From: Scatosoma sp045576335
Lineage (GTDB): Bacteria > Bacillota > Clostridia > Christensenellales > Borkfalkiaceae
Length of the DNA stretch: 64,000 nucleotides
NCBI GenBank assembly: GCA_045576335.1
Contig: JAZNGH010000020.1
Span: 16,264-80,263, forward strand
Direction of reading: 5' to 3'
Shown here: piece after piece, positions 31,101 to 38,886 of the stretch
Layout: every line of letters starts with the position of its first letter
How positions within the stretch are numbered: the stretch's first letter is position 1
The notes under the pieces: model-generated
Databases searched by the model: none
The model's input: only the letters and a program-made list of their open reading frames with translations
What the model was told of the DNA's origin: nothing
Position numbers and translations under genes: made by a program

Positions 31101-33241
31101 CCTGCAAACGTGTAACCAGACAACGAAGTAGCGTAGGTATCCACGGAGAACGAATCGCCTTCCGCTTTATACAACGCCCCAACGGACGAGCCGCCGCTTA
31201 CGTTGAACGATACTTGGTATACCTTCACCGTCGTGCTGACCCAATCGGACACGGCGTTTTGCGCGTTGTAGCAGCGTACCTTGACGGTAACGTCACCCTT
31301 TTGCGCGAACGCAACCGTTGCTTGATTTGCGTCCTCTACGAAGAACTCTTCACCGCCGCCGACGACGACTCCGTATTTCGTTGCGCCCAAAACGGCATCC
31401 CACGAAACGGTACCGTTGCTGTAAACAAGCGTGTCCGCCATCTTGTTGTCCGCGCGCACAGTATACATATCCGATTTAAGGGACGTCTTTGCAGCGTCGG
31501 CACAGGTTGCTTGTACGTAAATTTCCGAAACGTTGTTCGTGAAATGTATATCGTCAAGCGCAAATTCGTTTGTGGAAACGGTATATTCCTTGTTTCCAAT
31601 AGTAATCTTATACCCCGTTGCGTTATCTACCGCATCCCAAACAACGGAATGACCGCTCAATTTCAGACCCATAGGTACTGCCAATCTTGCGTTGTTAAAC
31701 GTTACGGTTTGCACCGCGGACGAATTGTACGCTCTTGATATAGGATATACTTTTACTTCAAGCACACCCGTCAAGCCGCGCAAAGAAACGCTCGTTTCGG
31801 TAATCGTATTTTTACCGCGCGAAGCGCCGTCGTCAAAAATTTCCACTACGTAACCCGTAGCGTTTTCCACCGCATTCCACGTAGCGATTTCCGTAGCTGA
31901 ATCAACGTTCAAGCCCGTCACCTCGGCAAGGTTTGCTTCAAACTCGTATTGCACGGGCGTAGAAGCGGTATAGCCGTCTGCAACCGCTTGCACGGTGAAT
32001 ATGATACCTTCTTCCTGCATTGCACAAGCGGAGAAATCATAGGCGGGCGACGTTACTTCTACTTGCGTATGAACGTGCGTGTCGTCACCACAGTCGACGG
32101 TAATAAGATATTTGGTTGCGTTTGCAATTTCGTTAAACGTCAACAAACGGCCTTCGCTAACGTTAAAATGCGTTATCTTATTCAACTGCTTATTCTTATA
32201 GTATGCCGTCGTAGAAATCGTCGTTCCTACCGAAACCTCCACTCTGTACTCGCCAGCAGGACGTTTCGAGAAATCCAAAGCACACGACGTTTCCCCGGGA
32301 ATAACCGTCGAATAAGCAATTTGATCGTTTGCATCGTATACAAACACGTTATAAGGCAACGTATTTCCGGGAATCGAGTTCCACGTGATCCCCGTAGGGG
32401 TTACGGAAACGTTGAGTTTGTCGCTCTCTTCCCAAACGGCGTAAAGCGTGGTATTTTCACCAAGCTTATTTTCATTATATTTATATGTAAGCTTTGTTCC
32501 GTCGGCGTAATCGCTCACCCACCAACCGGCAAACGTTGCACCCTCTTTTTCGGGCGTGGGCAATTCCGTGTTATATACAACGCCCCCCTTCGTTTGTACG
32601 GACGAAAAAGCGTCTTGTCCGTCTACAACGAAATTCACGGTAAATTCCGCCGCTTCCGTTTTTTCCACAAAACGGGCGTACAGCGTTACGTTATCTTTTA
32701 TAGCGGTATCAAAATCGTATAACGTTTGCAAAGCTTCGTCCGCGTACCAACCGACGAACCAGTAGTTTTCTTTGGTCGGATCTGCTGGTTTCGTCGCCGC
32801 TCTGCCGTTGAGCACCGTCGCCGCCGCCACTTCGCTGCCGCCATTGGTATTGAACGTCACGGTGTAGTTGACTTTCTTATAGAAAGTATACTCCGCGTTG
32901 GCGTACTTCAACTGCAACGTCGTACCCTCTACGGTAAATTCCGCCGTTTGACCGTCGCTAAACGTAGCCGTTACTTTCGTGCCATCGTACGTGTAGCCGC
33001 CCGTCAAGGTCGCGCCGTTGATTTTCAGCGTAACCTCCGTAGGCGTTACGCTTACCGTCGTTTGATCCGCGTTTTCGCTCGTGTCCGTAGAGCAATAATA
33101 CTCGCCAACCGACTCAAAGGTCAGCTCCTGCGAGCTGGACGACGTGGAATCGCTGTCCCCGCCGCAAGCCGTCAATCCGACAGGCAGCACGGTAAGCGTA
33201 GCCGCAAGCATCAAACTTACTAAATAGTTTTTAGCCTTCAT
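22109..33241 (-). CDS. Giant (3,710 aa) BspA-type leucine-rich-repeat lipoprotein
   Basis: The ATG at 33241 follows AAAGGAGG at ideal spacing. The signal peptide ends in a good lipobox, VGLTAC|GG (Cys26), followed by a Ser-rich linker. Domains in order: a small beta domain (about 40-125), InlB B-repeats at about 125-195 and 198-272, several fibronectin-like or Ig-like segments (275-670), two more InlB-type repeats (about 675-740 and 747-825), then BspA LRR_5 repeats from about 830 to the C-terminus. The LRR part is nearly 2,900 residues, on the order of a hundred units of about 23 residues. It is studded with diverged inserts (for example VYTPTEGASKLSIVNDC). There is no LPXTG or other C-terminal anchor. 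It is probably a long adhesive or binding rod tethered by its lipid. It is the largest gene of the window, and its composition is uniform with its neighbours. Confidence 0.93.
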   Translation of the reverse strand: MKAKNYLVSLMLAATLTVLPVGLTACGGDSDSTSSSSQELTFESVGEYYCSTDTSENADQTTVSVTPTEVTLKINGATLTGGYTYDGTKVTATFSDGQTAEFTVEGTTLQLKYANAEYTFYKKVNYTVTFNTNGGSEVAAATVLNGRAATKPADPTKENYWFVGWYADEALQTLYDFDTAIKDNVTLYARFVEKTEAAEFTVNFVVDGQDAFSSVQTKGGVVYNTELPTPEKEGATFAGWWVSDYADGTKLTYKYNENKLGENTTLYAVWEESDKLNVSVTPTGITWNSIPGNTLPYNVFVYDANDQIAYSTVIPGETSCALDFSKRPAGEYRVEVSVGTTISTTAYYKNKQLNKITHFNVSEGRLLTFNEIANATKYLITVDCGDDTHVHTQVEVTSPAYDFSACAMQEEGIIFTVQAVADGYTASTPVQYEFEANLAEVTGLNVDSATEIATWNAVENATGYVVEIFDDGASRGKNTITETSVSLRGLTGVLEVKVYPISRAYNSSAVQTVTFNNARLAVPMGLKLSGHSVVWDAVDNATGYKITIGNKEYTVSTNEFALDDIHFTNNVSEIYVQATCADAAKTSLKSDMYTVRADNKMADTLVYSNGTVSWDAVLGATKYGVVVGGGEEFFVEDANQATVAFAQKGDVTVKVRCYNAQNAVSDWVSTTVKVYQVSFNVSGGSSVGALYKAEGDSFSVDTYATSLSGYTFAGWYNASGLNGEKYEGTLTQGASDLTIYAKWTANKYTVTLNAGELGVLDAQEATQEREYGSSYILPTPECKDTTKVFAGWRLEPNNQGTQYTKADGTSIGPWLQADNELVLYASWLELFTFDEVKENDVLIGYAVKASYGVELVSELTIPATYKDLPVVRIDNLAFGGEQGIACASLKVINIPTSIKDIFLSADGAYASTSAFSGCSNLERITVYGEVTEDTVFISDNGSLIKNNTQTGQVELFYVPKAKGKSAEVEEYYVSEKVTAIPYGTFYQSRLKKIVVPASVVQIDVGAFKNSSYLQEIEFLASTDGEEKALNIAEGAFEGCTSITEIALPARIQSITALLLDDLKNLTNVEIVGNAVDGVMPYKALGGVVGKGNVLIYYPRAKEGFYTIHTDFTEIADYAFNGASKLTGVKIHEAVTSIGMYAFSKCSGITSVTFMGTADSSALTIDKYAFYDCSNITELTLPANLAKLEEYAFGYNRNLTKVYLQIGETAVLSDNVFMKTDGTSYVEALYIGANVKDVAIASVFGNKLVSVEVSPDNQNYASEEGVLFDKDITEIVYFPANKTDPYTIPDTVVVIGARVFESKKITAVTIPATTTTIGDYAFYNCTALTTVTIKSAENTAQEVALTIGSYAFEHCSVLNNVEIPARVISIGDYAYANNAGLTSITIEGDALMFTNGATNALTIGEYAFASYSKAYGNTQAQTPTLKLATITLPTRLDEIGAYAFSNSALTSVNIPEGVEEIGDYAFESSKKLVSITLPTTLTKLGAYTSAGAISSMNVFSNCSALTSVTVTDGNENFATKNGVLYVVSDNVFTELLFNPIKNAGTDGKVVIASTVTKIWKDAFKNNSGITEITFDGDVASTINIGTDVFNGCTTLQKIELPNGITTISANMFKECDALETVSIPWTVKSMESKAFYGCGKLKEVIFAETPPEEKENEEALTFAACNSSSGIFYNCSKLEKLILPERTSTIGKFAFYGLKIKEAYIPASVSSLGESAFANCYSLAKLTFGLEDSALTAIPKNAFQNCRALTTVVLPDSITSIADNAFQTGSAYSAGGITSLTLPANLQTIGKNAFQYAQIKTLTFGEKLTTISNYAFADCAVESIDFSKATALTTIGANAFDSCKSLTGVSIPASVTSIGADAFNACTALTALDFVSTDENQSKLASIGDHAFRRTAIEEVRFPESSSTITLGEGLFAGCTNLTDVHLSKSVTNVQDVFQNCPSLDWIEVADQHPNFSTKEGEKILYNANGNGIRYIYGSIVGVLDLATKVNEGTMEGIVELGDYAFENQSLMTSIILPYTLQSIGNYAFAGCNRLANVTFLSKDGEAYQLKSIGDYAFAGTPIRSIALPENVTEIGINAFADCAYLETATLNSKLSEIGDYAFSGALKLSAVTIPEGITSIGNYMFKGTALTSVKIPASVKSIGTSAFEGCAELAQVDFAALKDTTLTSELTEIGANAFKNAAKLTSFPYPNTVTKFGNYALSGTALTSFTFHNTTTSIGTHMFYNVKTLSSVTLPSGIESIPNYMFYNTAFTSFDVPSTVTSIGTNAFENCASLQSVTLPSSLETLGASAFKGCVKLASATFAADPTSLTTINASTFMNDALLTKFGYYSSEDEKYHFPSKLTTIGKQAFSGAAFSTVVIPETVTKLLDQAFENNKALTTVTFGGKLTTVNSSTGFGAKVFMGCTALNSVTIRANTKALGNYLFGNSEDTVSPVLTSLSLPSTLTTLGEGVFTYSNIATIDLSSTSVTAVPVKGFQYAKTTTVKLPTKCTEIKNYAFQGAAVTELDLSKVAKFPTSKGYAAFQDSALTKVTLNSKITAGKFEFYNAKSLQTVELGTSFDLGLTTASSSGNHINMFQNCTALKTIKLTDKVTILPYYFFDGCTSLTTVENLSKVKTLGNYVFKNTAIQTADLSSATAIGASSFQGCTSLKSVTLNNSLTALNNDLFNGCTALQTINLPTSLQTIGNNVFQYCSSLTSTSISALPSTVTSIGTYAFRGTGLTSIDLSAATGLTILGGTSKSTSSNAYTFADCTKLETVKLPTSLQYIPGYAFMNCTALKDISIPASVILIGNEAFANAGLTSITLPKSLESLGNSVFAGSSVTSYTIDPECAAFWTLQGSLYTSDGLLIAFSKNMISDGVLTFPESCTGFAGSSSDGNIFNNAGIKEIVLSGAMTTLPKYAFNGLDTLERITIPATITSIEQYAFQKCTNLREVIFEDGDTELKLGNMIFYYCSSLENVVLSSRIKTIGSSMFGGTSIVACSSLTSITLPEGLEEIGSNAFAYVPLTSITFPSTLKTVGNKAFAYTNISSVAFNNVETLGEGAFQGSKLAAVNFTDKLTSVGGAAFAETLITSVNVPLSVTSWSTSSSGGGAFQDCTLLSSVTIPEGMEIIPASMFAGCTALESVTLPQSLTYISNGAFKGTGLKSIVIPDGVLSLGATQEYEEYTIETSGYNYAFQNCTSLTSVTLPKNLKEIGAGVFNGCTALTEITIPESVGFIGGQVGSFENSGIKSLTIKNPNITLYYAFQNMKKLEEVKLPDGMKYLGVKVFNGCTSLKEITLPASLVNLETVYLSNNGSWTEASGGGQFSYTALQKIVIPNGVTEIPKEAFSNCTSLVEVVIGDGVESIGQSAFYGCTSLSKVTVGLLVETFGNTSVFYNCDKLVEIYNRSLYITVEAGSSDYGYLGYNARNIYTDQLGETMMTVENGFYVLTEGTDKTLVNYVGTEKNVVVPEGITVIAKNAFKGNKNLYTIVLPDTLTTIEQNAFEDCYNLYKVTLGTNVKTIEGAFTTCYKLIEVYNKSALELEIGAITNGSVAKYAKNVYTPTEGASKLSIVNDCVIYTDGEDKIFVAYVGSSGEVVLPAGVTEIIAYAFYGGSVSATANDWLVSIKASDNALKVIGAYAFQYCTVLESVELGNGIQSIGTCAFRYDYAVSSYTIGENVTEVGANAFGSWAKTQTVYVVATQEAVEAYEWVSTWSGSATVVYDCLNVDAEE

Positions 33242-33314
33242 AATTCAGCCTCCTTTTCCAATATGAACATCTCTTTCTCTGTCCGTCCATAAAATTTTTC
33301 AAAGTAAAGATTTT

Positions 33315-33350
33315 TTTGTTTTGCGAAGCAAAACAAATAGGGTACCCTAT
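33315..33350 (-). promoter_or_regulatory. Adjacent hairpin and 14-bp palindrome in the leader of the giant LRR gene
   Basis: Two perfect inverted repeats abut: a 10-bp stem with a three-base loop (33315-33337, core TTTTGC-GAA-GCAAAA) and the perfect palindrome ATAGGGTACCCTAT (33337-33350). Both fall in the predicted leader of about 170 nt. No U-tract follows either on the minus strand, so they are not ordinary terminators. A binding site or an RNA structure is possible. The rest of 33242-33555 holds only the promoter and nothing else I can identify. Confidence 0.5.
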
Positions 33351-33420
33351 GCGCCGTCGAAAAAAAGTGCCTTGCCGTTTTTTGACGATAATTAGCGAGA
33401 ATACTCCTTATACGTAATCA

Positions 33421-33450
33421 ATTTTATCATAAACCGTGGATTTAAGTCAA
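33421..33450 (-). promoter_or_regulatory. Putative sigma-A promoter of the giant LRR gene
   Basis: On the minus strand, TTGACT (33450-33445), an 18-bp spacer and TAAAAT (33426-33421) form a plausible promoter. Transcription would start near 33414 and give a leader of roughly 170 nt. Confidence 0.55.
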
Positions 33451-33555
33451 GCAATTACTTCGTAATTCCATAAAAAAGTAGCATTTGTTTTTTTAATGAA
33501 GACAATCGAAAAAATAAATAGATGATTTCCCGTCTATTTGTTTTTTTGCTAAACA

Positions 33556-33598
33556 AAAATGCGCGCCCCGAGGGTCGAAAATCGACCCTCGGGGCGCG
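33556..33598 (-). terminator. Very strong intrinsic terminator of the ROK-SIS-helicase operon
   Basis: A perfect 17-bp stem (33562-33578 with 33582-33598) has a three-base AAA loop and is followed on the minus strand by ATTTTTGTTT. It lies just past the helicase stop codon. Confidence 0.88.
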
Positions 33599-33612
33599 TT
33601 ATTATCCGTTTT

Positions 33613-36600
33613 TTAGTGGTTTTCTTTCCACGAAATCGTTTCGCCGTCCGCCTCGAATTGCACGCCGAGCAGCTGCAAAGCGTTTTCCATACACTCGACG
33701 ATTGCGTCGCCTGCGCGGGCAAAGCCGAGCTGCGTAGAAATCAAGCGGAACAAACCCGTTTTTTCCACCGTTACGTTGAGGCGCAACACCTCCCGAATCC
33801 CCAGCGCAAGCTCCTGCAATTCGATATACCGAGCTTCACGGGGCGCATCCCCCTCTTCGGGTACGCGGAGCATAGGAACGGGCTTATTCGCCTGATATAA
33901 AAATCCGTTTTCGCGAATGATGCCGTACTTTTCACAGCCCCACATCAGTCTGTCAAACTCGTCGTGTACGATATTCGTCACCTTTTCCCGACCGCCGAAC
34001 ATACGCACGATACGCCGCAAAAGCCATTCCTCCGAAACGGGAGATTCCGCCTCTACGATTGCCCGCGTTACCTTGACGATATCGTTTTTGTGAATGATAG
34101 CAAGCCTGTTCTCGTCCGCTTTTTTGTACTTGGGAAAAGCGAAATGCTTTTCTTTTATCTCTTGCTCGAAGCCGTCTTGCGTTTTCTCTTTTTTCTCCTT
34201 TCGGGGCGGATTTGCAATCGCGTGCTTAACGGCGGCAAGCAAGCGTTCCCTTTCCACCCGTTTATTCGCAAACCAGTCGATAGACCAAATACGGTAGAAA
34301 TGCCAGCCCATGCGCTCCATAACGTCCTGCTGTAAGCGGTCCCTATCGCGCGTCGTCTTGGAAGCGCGGTACGCCTCGCCGTCACATTCGATTGCCAGCG
34401 CGTACTCCTCCGTTTGAGGGCGTTTGACCGCCAAATCGATTTTGAAGGACGAGCTTCCCAGCCGTCTTTCCACCTCGAAGCCCTGCTCCGTCAGGAAATC
34501 GTAAATTTCCCCCTCCAAATCGGAATTTTCCGCCGCGAACGGGTCCGTTGCCACGGAAGCGCGCGTGAGCGCGATATCGCCGTTTTCGGCGTAATCCAAA
34601 TAATCCCGAAGCAATCTCGCGCCCACCGAATTCGTACGCGAAATATCGATATCCGTATAGCGCATAGAGGAAACGAGCTGTACGTTGTATTTGGCGCGGG
34701 TGACGGCAACGTTCAAGCGTCTTTCCCCGCCCGCACGGTTGACGGGTCCGAAATTGAGAAACAATTTCCCCTGCGCGTCCTTGGCGTACGCCACGCTGAA
34801 AATGATGATGTCGCGTTCGTCGCCCTGCACCGTTTCCAGATTTTTGACGAAAAACGGCTCGTTTCTGTCCGATTTGAAGAACCAGTCTTTGGACGGATCC
34901 TGTCTTCTACGCTTGGTTATCAGTCTGTCTATCAATCTCTGTTGCGAGATGCTGAACGCGACCACGCCCACGCTTCTTTCGGGGTATTTTTCAATGTTTT
35001 CAAACACCAAATCCACGACGCGTTCCGCCTCCAAGCGGTTGGTTTTGCTCGTTCTGTCGAACACGCCGTCCACGAAAAAGTAGTCCACGCCCAAGCCCTT
35101 TTTGTCCTTTTGCGAGGAGGGGAAGGTGACCAAATCGCCGTCGTAGAAATTCGCGTTGGAAAAGGCAATGAGGCGTTCGAAACGGCTTCTGTAATGCCAT
35201 TTGAGCCGCCGTTGCGGGAACGCGGTGGAGCAAAGGTCGAGAATGGACTCGAAATCGGTGATATCCTCCTCTTCCTCGTCGTCGTCAAGCTCGGCGACCG
35301 AATTGAAGAAATTGCTCGGCGGCATTTGCTTGGAATCGCCCACAACGATCAACTGCTTGCCGCGATAAATCGCGCCGATCGCGTCTTGCGGGAATATCTG
35401 TGAAGCCTCGTCGAATACCACGACGTCGAACTGCATTTCGGGGCTTAAAAAGGTGCTTACGCTCAACGGCGACATCAAGAAGCAGGGTTTGAGCGTTTGC
35501 GCCAGCTCGCCGATTTCCGAAAGCAGCTGCCGTATGCCCTTTTGCTTGCGTTTCTTTTCCCCCTCGCGGAGCAATACCGAAACGCTGCTGCCCTGTGCAA
35601 TCATATCCAGCGACGGTCTTTGCGCGGACAACGCCGCCTTGATTTTCGCCTTGTTGATGTCAAAGTGCAAAACGTCCTTTTCTCTGAACCGTTTTACCGC
35701 CTCGTCGTGCGGGATTCTCGCAAGCGCGGCAAGCTCGGGCGTATCGCGCAAAATCAAATCCACCCATTGCGTGCAGTACGCCTTTTGGAATACGTCGGCG
35801 ACGGCGCGGGCGGGAATGTTTTTATCCACCGTTTTCGTGACGAACTTCAACAAGGACAGGTCGTTCAGCTCGTCTAAAAGCTTGACGAACGAGCACCAGT
35901 GCCCGAGCTCGTCTACGTGCTCCAAGCAAGATCGATATTTTTTACTCAAATCGTCCAACGGCGCGCGTTGGGTGTCGTACGCGTTGCAATCGAAACGCGC
36001 CGTAAGTGCTTTTTCGCCCTGCTCGTAGCTTGCAAACGCCTTTTCGTACGTCTCGGCAAGCCTTGCAAACGCGAAGCGTTTGGCGACGAAGTCGCTCGGT
36101 GCGATTTTTTGCAGCTTTGCAAAGTCCAAGCCCGCGGCTTGAAGCTCGCTCAAACGCTCCAATTCGTTAAGCAAGCCCGCAAAATCGGTGTTTACGCCCG
36201 CGTACGCCTTGCCAAGGGAAGCCTTTACGCGGTTTTCCAGCGCGTTGAATTCCTGCAAGGTCTGTTGATACGCACACAAATCGTCCATTGCCGCGACCGC
36301 TTTTTTGTACGAGGGCTTTTTGCCGTTGGTAGCGCAAAGCTTGATATCGCGGACGATACCCTTATAGTCCTTGGAGAACAGACGGGTGAAAAAGCCGTCG
36401 AATTCTCGCGTTAAGCGTTTATGTAAATCCCGTCCGTTTAATTTGTAAATATCCTCGTCAAAGCACGCGTCCAAAGCCTTTTTCTTTTGCAAAACCTTTT
36501 GTGCGAGCGTTTGCATGGTTTTGCAAAGCTCCGTAACGCGGGCGTTCTCCCCCGCGTTCAACAGCGCGGGCGTGATAAAGCTGCAATCCTTTGCGAGCGC

Positions 36601-38220
36601 GAAAAACCGATGCAGCGTATGCGCGTTTTGTACGCCGTCCGCACGGACGCCGTATTGGTTCTTTGCCTCGTCGCGAAGCGAAATAAGTACGTCGCAAAGG
36701 GCTATCGCGCTTTGAAGCTCCGCTTTCAGCTTGTTCACGGCAGAATAAGAGGAATCGGGGTCAACGTAGCCGTACCACGCGTTTTGGCGGTAATCGTAGC
36801 CTACGGACGCGGTGTATTCCGCGTAACGCGTCAAAGCGGTTTCCGCTCTCTCGGCGTATTCCTCGCCCTTTGAAAGAAGGTCGGGTATCACGAACACGAG
36901 GTCGGGCGCGTTTCTTCTCGCCGCAATTTCCTCGTAGAGGCGGTAAAGGGATTTGTTGACGATGGTGCGCGGCTCGTGCAACGCCTTTGCGTATTCGTCC
37001 AAACGCGCTTGGGCTTCCTTCTTTAAGCGCAATTCCTTATCCGCTTTGTCCGAAACGCCGCTCTTTTGCAATTTGAGCGTATGGCAAAGCTCCTCTATCA
37101 CCTGCTTTTTGTTGGCTTTATGGCTGTGCAATTCCAAACAGAACTCTTCCAGCCCCACTTTTTTCAATTTTTCGTATACGACGCTGAGTGCCGCGAGCTT
37201 TTCGGACACGAACAGCACTTTTTTGCCGTCGCTCATACATTCGGCGATCAGGTTGGTGATCGTTTGGCTCTTGCCCGTACCGGGAGGCCCTTGTAAAACG
37301 AAGCTCTCCCCGCGCTTGGCAAGCGCAATCGCTTCCCCTTGGCTGGAATCGGCGTCTACGACGTTGCGTAAAGACAAAAGGTCGGGGGCAGGTATGCGTT
37401 CAACCTGTTTTTGCTCCGCTTTTTCCTCACGCTGACCGAGCAGGGCGCGCACGTTCGTATTCTCTACGATTTTGGCGGCGTTGTCCTTTAAGTCCTTGTA
37501 CATATTCAGCTTCAAAAAGGAGAACGTACCGATTTTACATTCGGTTGTCACCGTCCATTTCAAGCGCGATACCACGTCCTGCACGCGTAAAAAATAGCCC
37601 TCTATTCCCTCATCCTCGTCAAACTCGGGAAGCTTTACCCCGTACTCGTTTTGCAGCTTGAAGGAAAAAGTGGGATTGACGATAACCTCGTCGTCCGTGA
37701 CGCGGATATAGCACGGCTCGACGGGGGATTCGTTTTCAATGGAAACGGGCGCAAGCAAAATGGGCGCGCGCATGGTCGTGGGCGAGTTTTCATTCTCCCG
37801 CCAATGGATAAAGCCGAAAGCAAGATAGGCGATATTCACACCCGTTTCTTCCATTGCGCTACGCGCCTTTTTTCCTATGGCTTTTAAGGTCTGAATGGGT
37901 TTGTTTTCCGATTGATAGACGAGGATTTGACGGTTTTTTACCTTTTTCCGATAGGCAAGAAGATACTCGCCCTTGGTTATCCGTTTATCGTACACATTCC
38001 CCTCCGATAAAAGGGAAAAATCCTCCTCGTCTTCCAGCTTGGGGTCGTATACCTCAAAAACGGCGGAATGCTCCGCACGGGAAAACACCGTGGCAAAATC
38101 GGGATGGACGATTTCCGCCGTACCCGTTTTTGCGTCCCTGAAATTGATTAAGTTGTTGCGCTTACCCGTATCGAGCAGCAAGTCCGCCCATACGCGTAAT
38201 TTTTCCGTTCCTTTATTCAT
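33613..38220 (-). CDS. DUF4011 - superfamily 1 helicase - Vsr-like endonuclease fusion (candidate anti-phage protein)
   Basis: The protein has 1,535 aa and starts at ATG 38220, behind GGGGGA. The N-terminal DUF4011 is recognisable from WADLLLDTGKRNNLINF. A superfamily 1 helicase follows: Walker A GPPGTGKSQT (about residue 310), Walker B with VVFDEASQIFP (about 936), VVGDSKQMPP, and the C-terminal motif NVAVTRAK. A long insert with helical character lies between the two halves. Residues about 1,235-1,320 form a PD-(D/E)xK, Vsr/MTES_1575-type nuclease (FKIDLAVKRP, then ALAIECDGEAY and GWHFYRIWSIDW). A DUF3320-like C-terminal region follows. Proteins of this layout have been reported as a one-gene defence system (Hhe, from memory). 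All core motifs are intact. It follows a SIS isomerase by 20 nt and appears co-transcribed with sugar genes, an unusual setting. Confidence 0.9.
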   Translation of the reverse strand: MNKGTEKLRVWADLLLDTGKRNNLINFRDAKTGTAEIVHPDFATVFSRAEHSAVFEVYDPKLEDEEDFSLLSEGNVYDKRITKGEYLLAYRKKVKNRQILVYQSENKPIQTLKAIGKKARSAMEETGVNIAYLAFGFIHWRENENSPTTMRAPILLAPVSIENESPVEPCYIRVTDDEVIVNPTFSFKLQNEYGVKLPEFDEDEGIEGYFLRVQDVVSRLKWTVTTECKIGTFSFLKLNMYKDLKDNAAKIVENTNVRALLGQREEKAEQKQVERIPAPDLLSLRNVVDADSSQGEAIALAKRGESFVLQGPPGTGKSQTITNLIAECMSDGKKVLFVSEKLAALSVVYEKLKKVGLEEFCLELHSHKANKKQVIEELCHTLKLQKSGVSDKADKELRLKKEAQARLDEYAKALHEPRTIVNKSLYRLYEEIAARRNAPDLVFVIPDLLSKGEEYAERAETALTRYAEYTASVGYDYRQNAWYGYVDPDSSYSAVNKLKAELQSAIALCDVLISLRDEAKNQYGVRADGVQNAHTLHRFFALAKDCSFITPALLNAGENARVTELCKTMQTLAQKVLQKKKALDACFDEDIYKLNGRDLHKRLTREFDGFFTRLFSKDYKGIVRDIKLCATNGKKPSYKKAVAAMDDLCAYQQTLQEFNALENRVKASLGKAYAGVNTDFAGLLNELERLSELQAAGLDFAKLQKIAPSDFVAKRFAFARLAETYEKAFASYEQGEKALTARFDCNAYDTQRAPLDDLSKKYRSCLEHVDELGHWCSFVKLLDELNDLSLLKFVTKTVDKNIPARAVADVFQKAYCTQWVDLILRDTPELAALARIPHDEAVKRFREKDVLHFDINKAKIKAALSAQRPSLDMIAQGSSVSVLLREGEKKRKQKGIRQLLSEIGELAQTLKPCFLMSPLSVSTFLSPEMQFDVVVFDEASQIFPQDAIGAIYRGKQLIVVGDSKQMPPSNFFNSVAELDDDEEEEDITDFESILDLCSTAFPQRRLKWHYRSRFERLIAFSNANFYDGDLVTFPSSQKDKKGLGVDYFFVDGVFDRTSKTNRLEAERVVDLVFENIEKYPERSVGVVAFSISQQRLIDRLITKRRRQDPSKDWFFKSDRNEPFFVKNLETVQGDERDIIIFSVAYAKDAQGKLFLNFGPVNRAGGERRLNVAVTRAKYNVQLVSSMRYTDIDISRTNSVGARLLRDYLDYAENGDIALTRASVATDPFAAENSDLEGEIYDFLTEQGFEVERRLGSSSFKIDLAVKRPQTEEYALAIECDGEAYRASKTTRDRDRLQQDVMERMGWHFYRIWSIDWFANKRVERERLLAAVKHAIANPPRKEKKEKTQDGFEQEIKEKHFAFPKYKKADENRLAIIHKNDIVKVTRAIVEAESPVSEEWLLRRIVRMFGGREKVTNIVHDEFDRLMWGCEKYGIIRENGFLYQANKPVPMLRVPEEGDAPREARYIELQELALGIREVLRLNVTVEKTGLFRLISTQLGFARAGDAIVECMENALQLLGVQFEADGETISWKENH

Positions 38221-38240
38221 AAGTAAATCCCCCTACGCGA

Positions 38241-38882
38241 TTACGCGAAAAATTCTTCTTCCAGCATTGCACAAAGGCAATGATACACGGGCAGGTGCAA
38301 TTCCTGCACCTTGTACGTTTCCGTTTCGGGTACGCAAATACAAGCGTCGCAAACCGCTTTGAGCCGTCCGCCGCCGTTGCCCGTGAACGCCACGCTCTTC
38401 ATTCCCTTTGCCTTTGCCACCAACGCCGCGTACACGCAATTTTTGGAGTTGCCCGAAGTGGATAACACGAGTAGACAATCCCCCGTTCTTCCCAGCCCGT
38501 AAAGCTGTTGTGCAAGTGCGCTGTCCCACGCCTTATCGTTGGCAAACGCGGTCAATATCCCCGTTTGGGAAATGAGCGAAACGGCGGGAAGCGAGCCTTC
38601 CAGCTTGCTCAAAAGATACGCGCCGTCCTCGCCGTAGCCCGACAACGCTTGCGCCGTTTTTTCGTCGATAGCGCGGCGTTTTTTGAAGGATTTGAGCAGC
38701 TCCCCTACGATATGCTCGCTGTCCGACGAGCTGCCGCCGTTGCCGCCGCAAAAGAGCGTGCCGCCGCCCTTGTACGTTTCTTCCATAATGGCGTACGCCG
38801 CCAAAATATCCGCTTTCGCGCCTATAAGCGCGGGGTATCTTTCAAATAACTCGTCAAAGATGTTTTTCGTCGTTTCCTTCAT
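38241..38882 (-). CDS. SIS-domain phosphosugar isomerase, GmhA-like
   Basis: I use ATG 38882 (213 aa): it lies just after the ROK stop, with GGGGGA overlapping that stop, and matches the family's usual start; the open frame reaches further upstream without support. The SIS signature is CGGNGGSSSDSEHIVGE (about residues 45-61), with the likely metal ligands His57 and Glu61 of GmhA-type enzymes. The C-terminus QELHLPVYHCLCAMLEEE is also GmhA-like. GmhA isomerises sedoheptulose 7-phosphate, but the family includes other phosphosugar isomerases. Paired with a ROK kinase, an amino-sugar or heptose step is possible. The substrate cannot be read from the sequence. Confidence 0.85.
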   Translation of the reverse strand: MKETTKNIFDELFERYPALIGAKADILAAYAIMEETYKGGGTLFCGGNGGSSSDSEHIVGELLKSFKKRRAIDEKTAQALSGYGEDGAYLLSKLEGSLPAVSLISQTGILTAFANDKAWDSALAQQLYGLGRTGDCLLVLSTSGNSKNCVYAALVAKAKGMKSVAFTGNGGGRLKAVCDACICVPETETYKVQELHLPVYHCLCAMLEEEFFA

Positions 38883-38886
38883 TTGC

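Noticed and set aside
33315..33337. Hairpin as an intrinsic terminator
   Set aside because: No run of T follows on either strand; it is listed as a leader structure instead.
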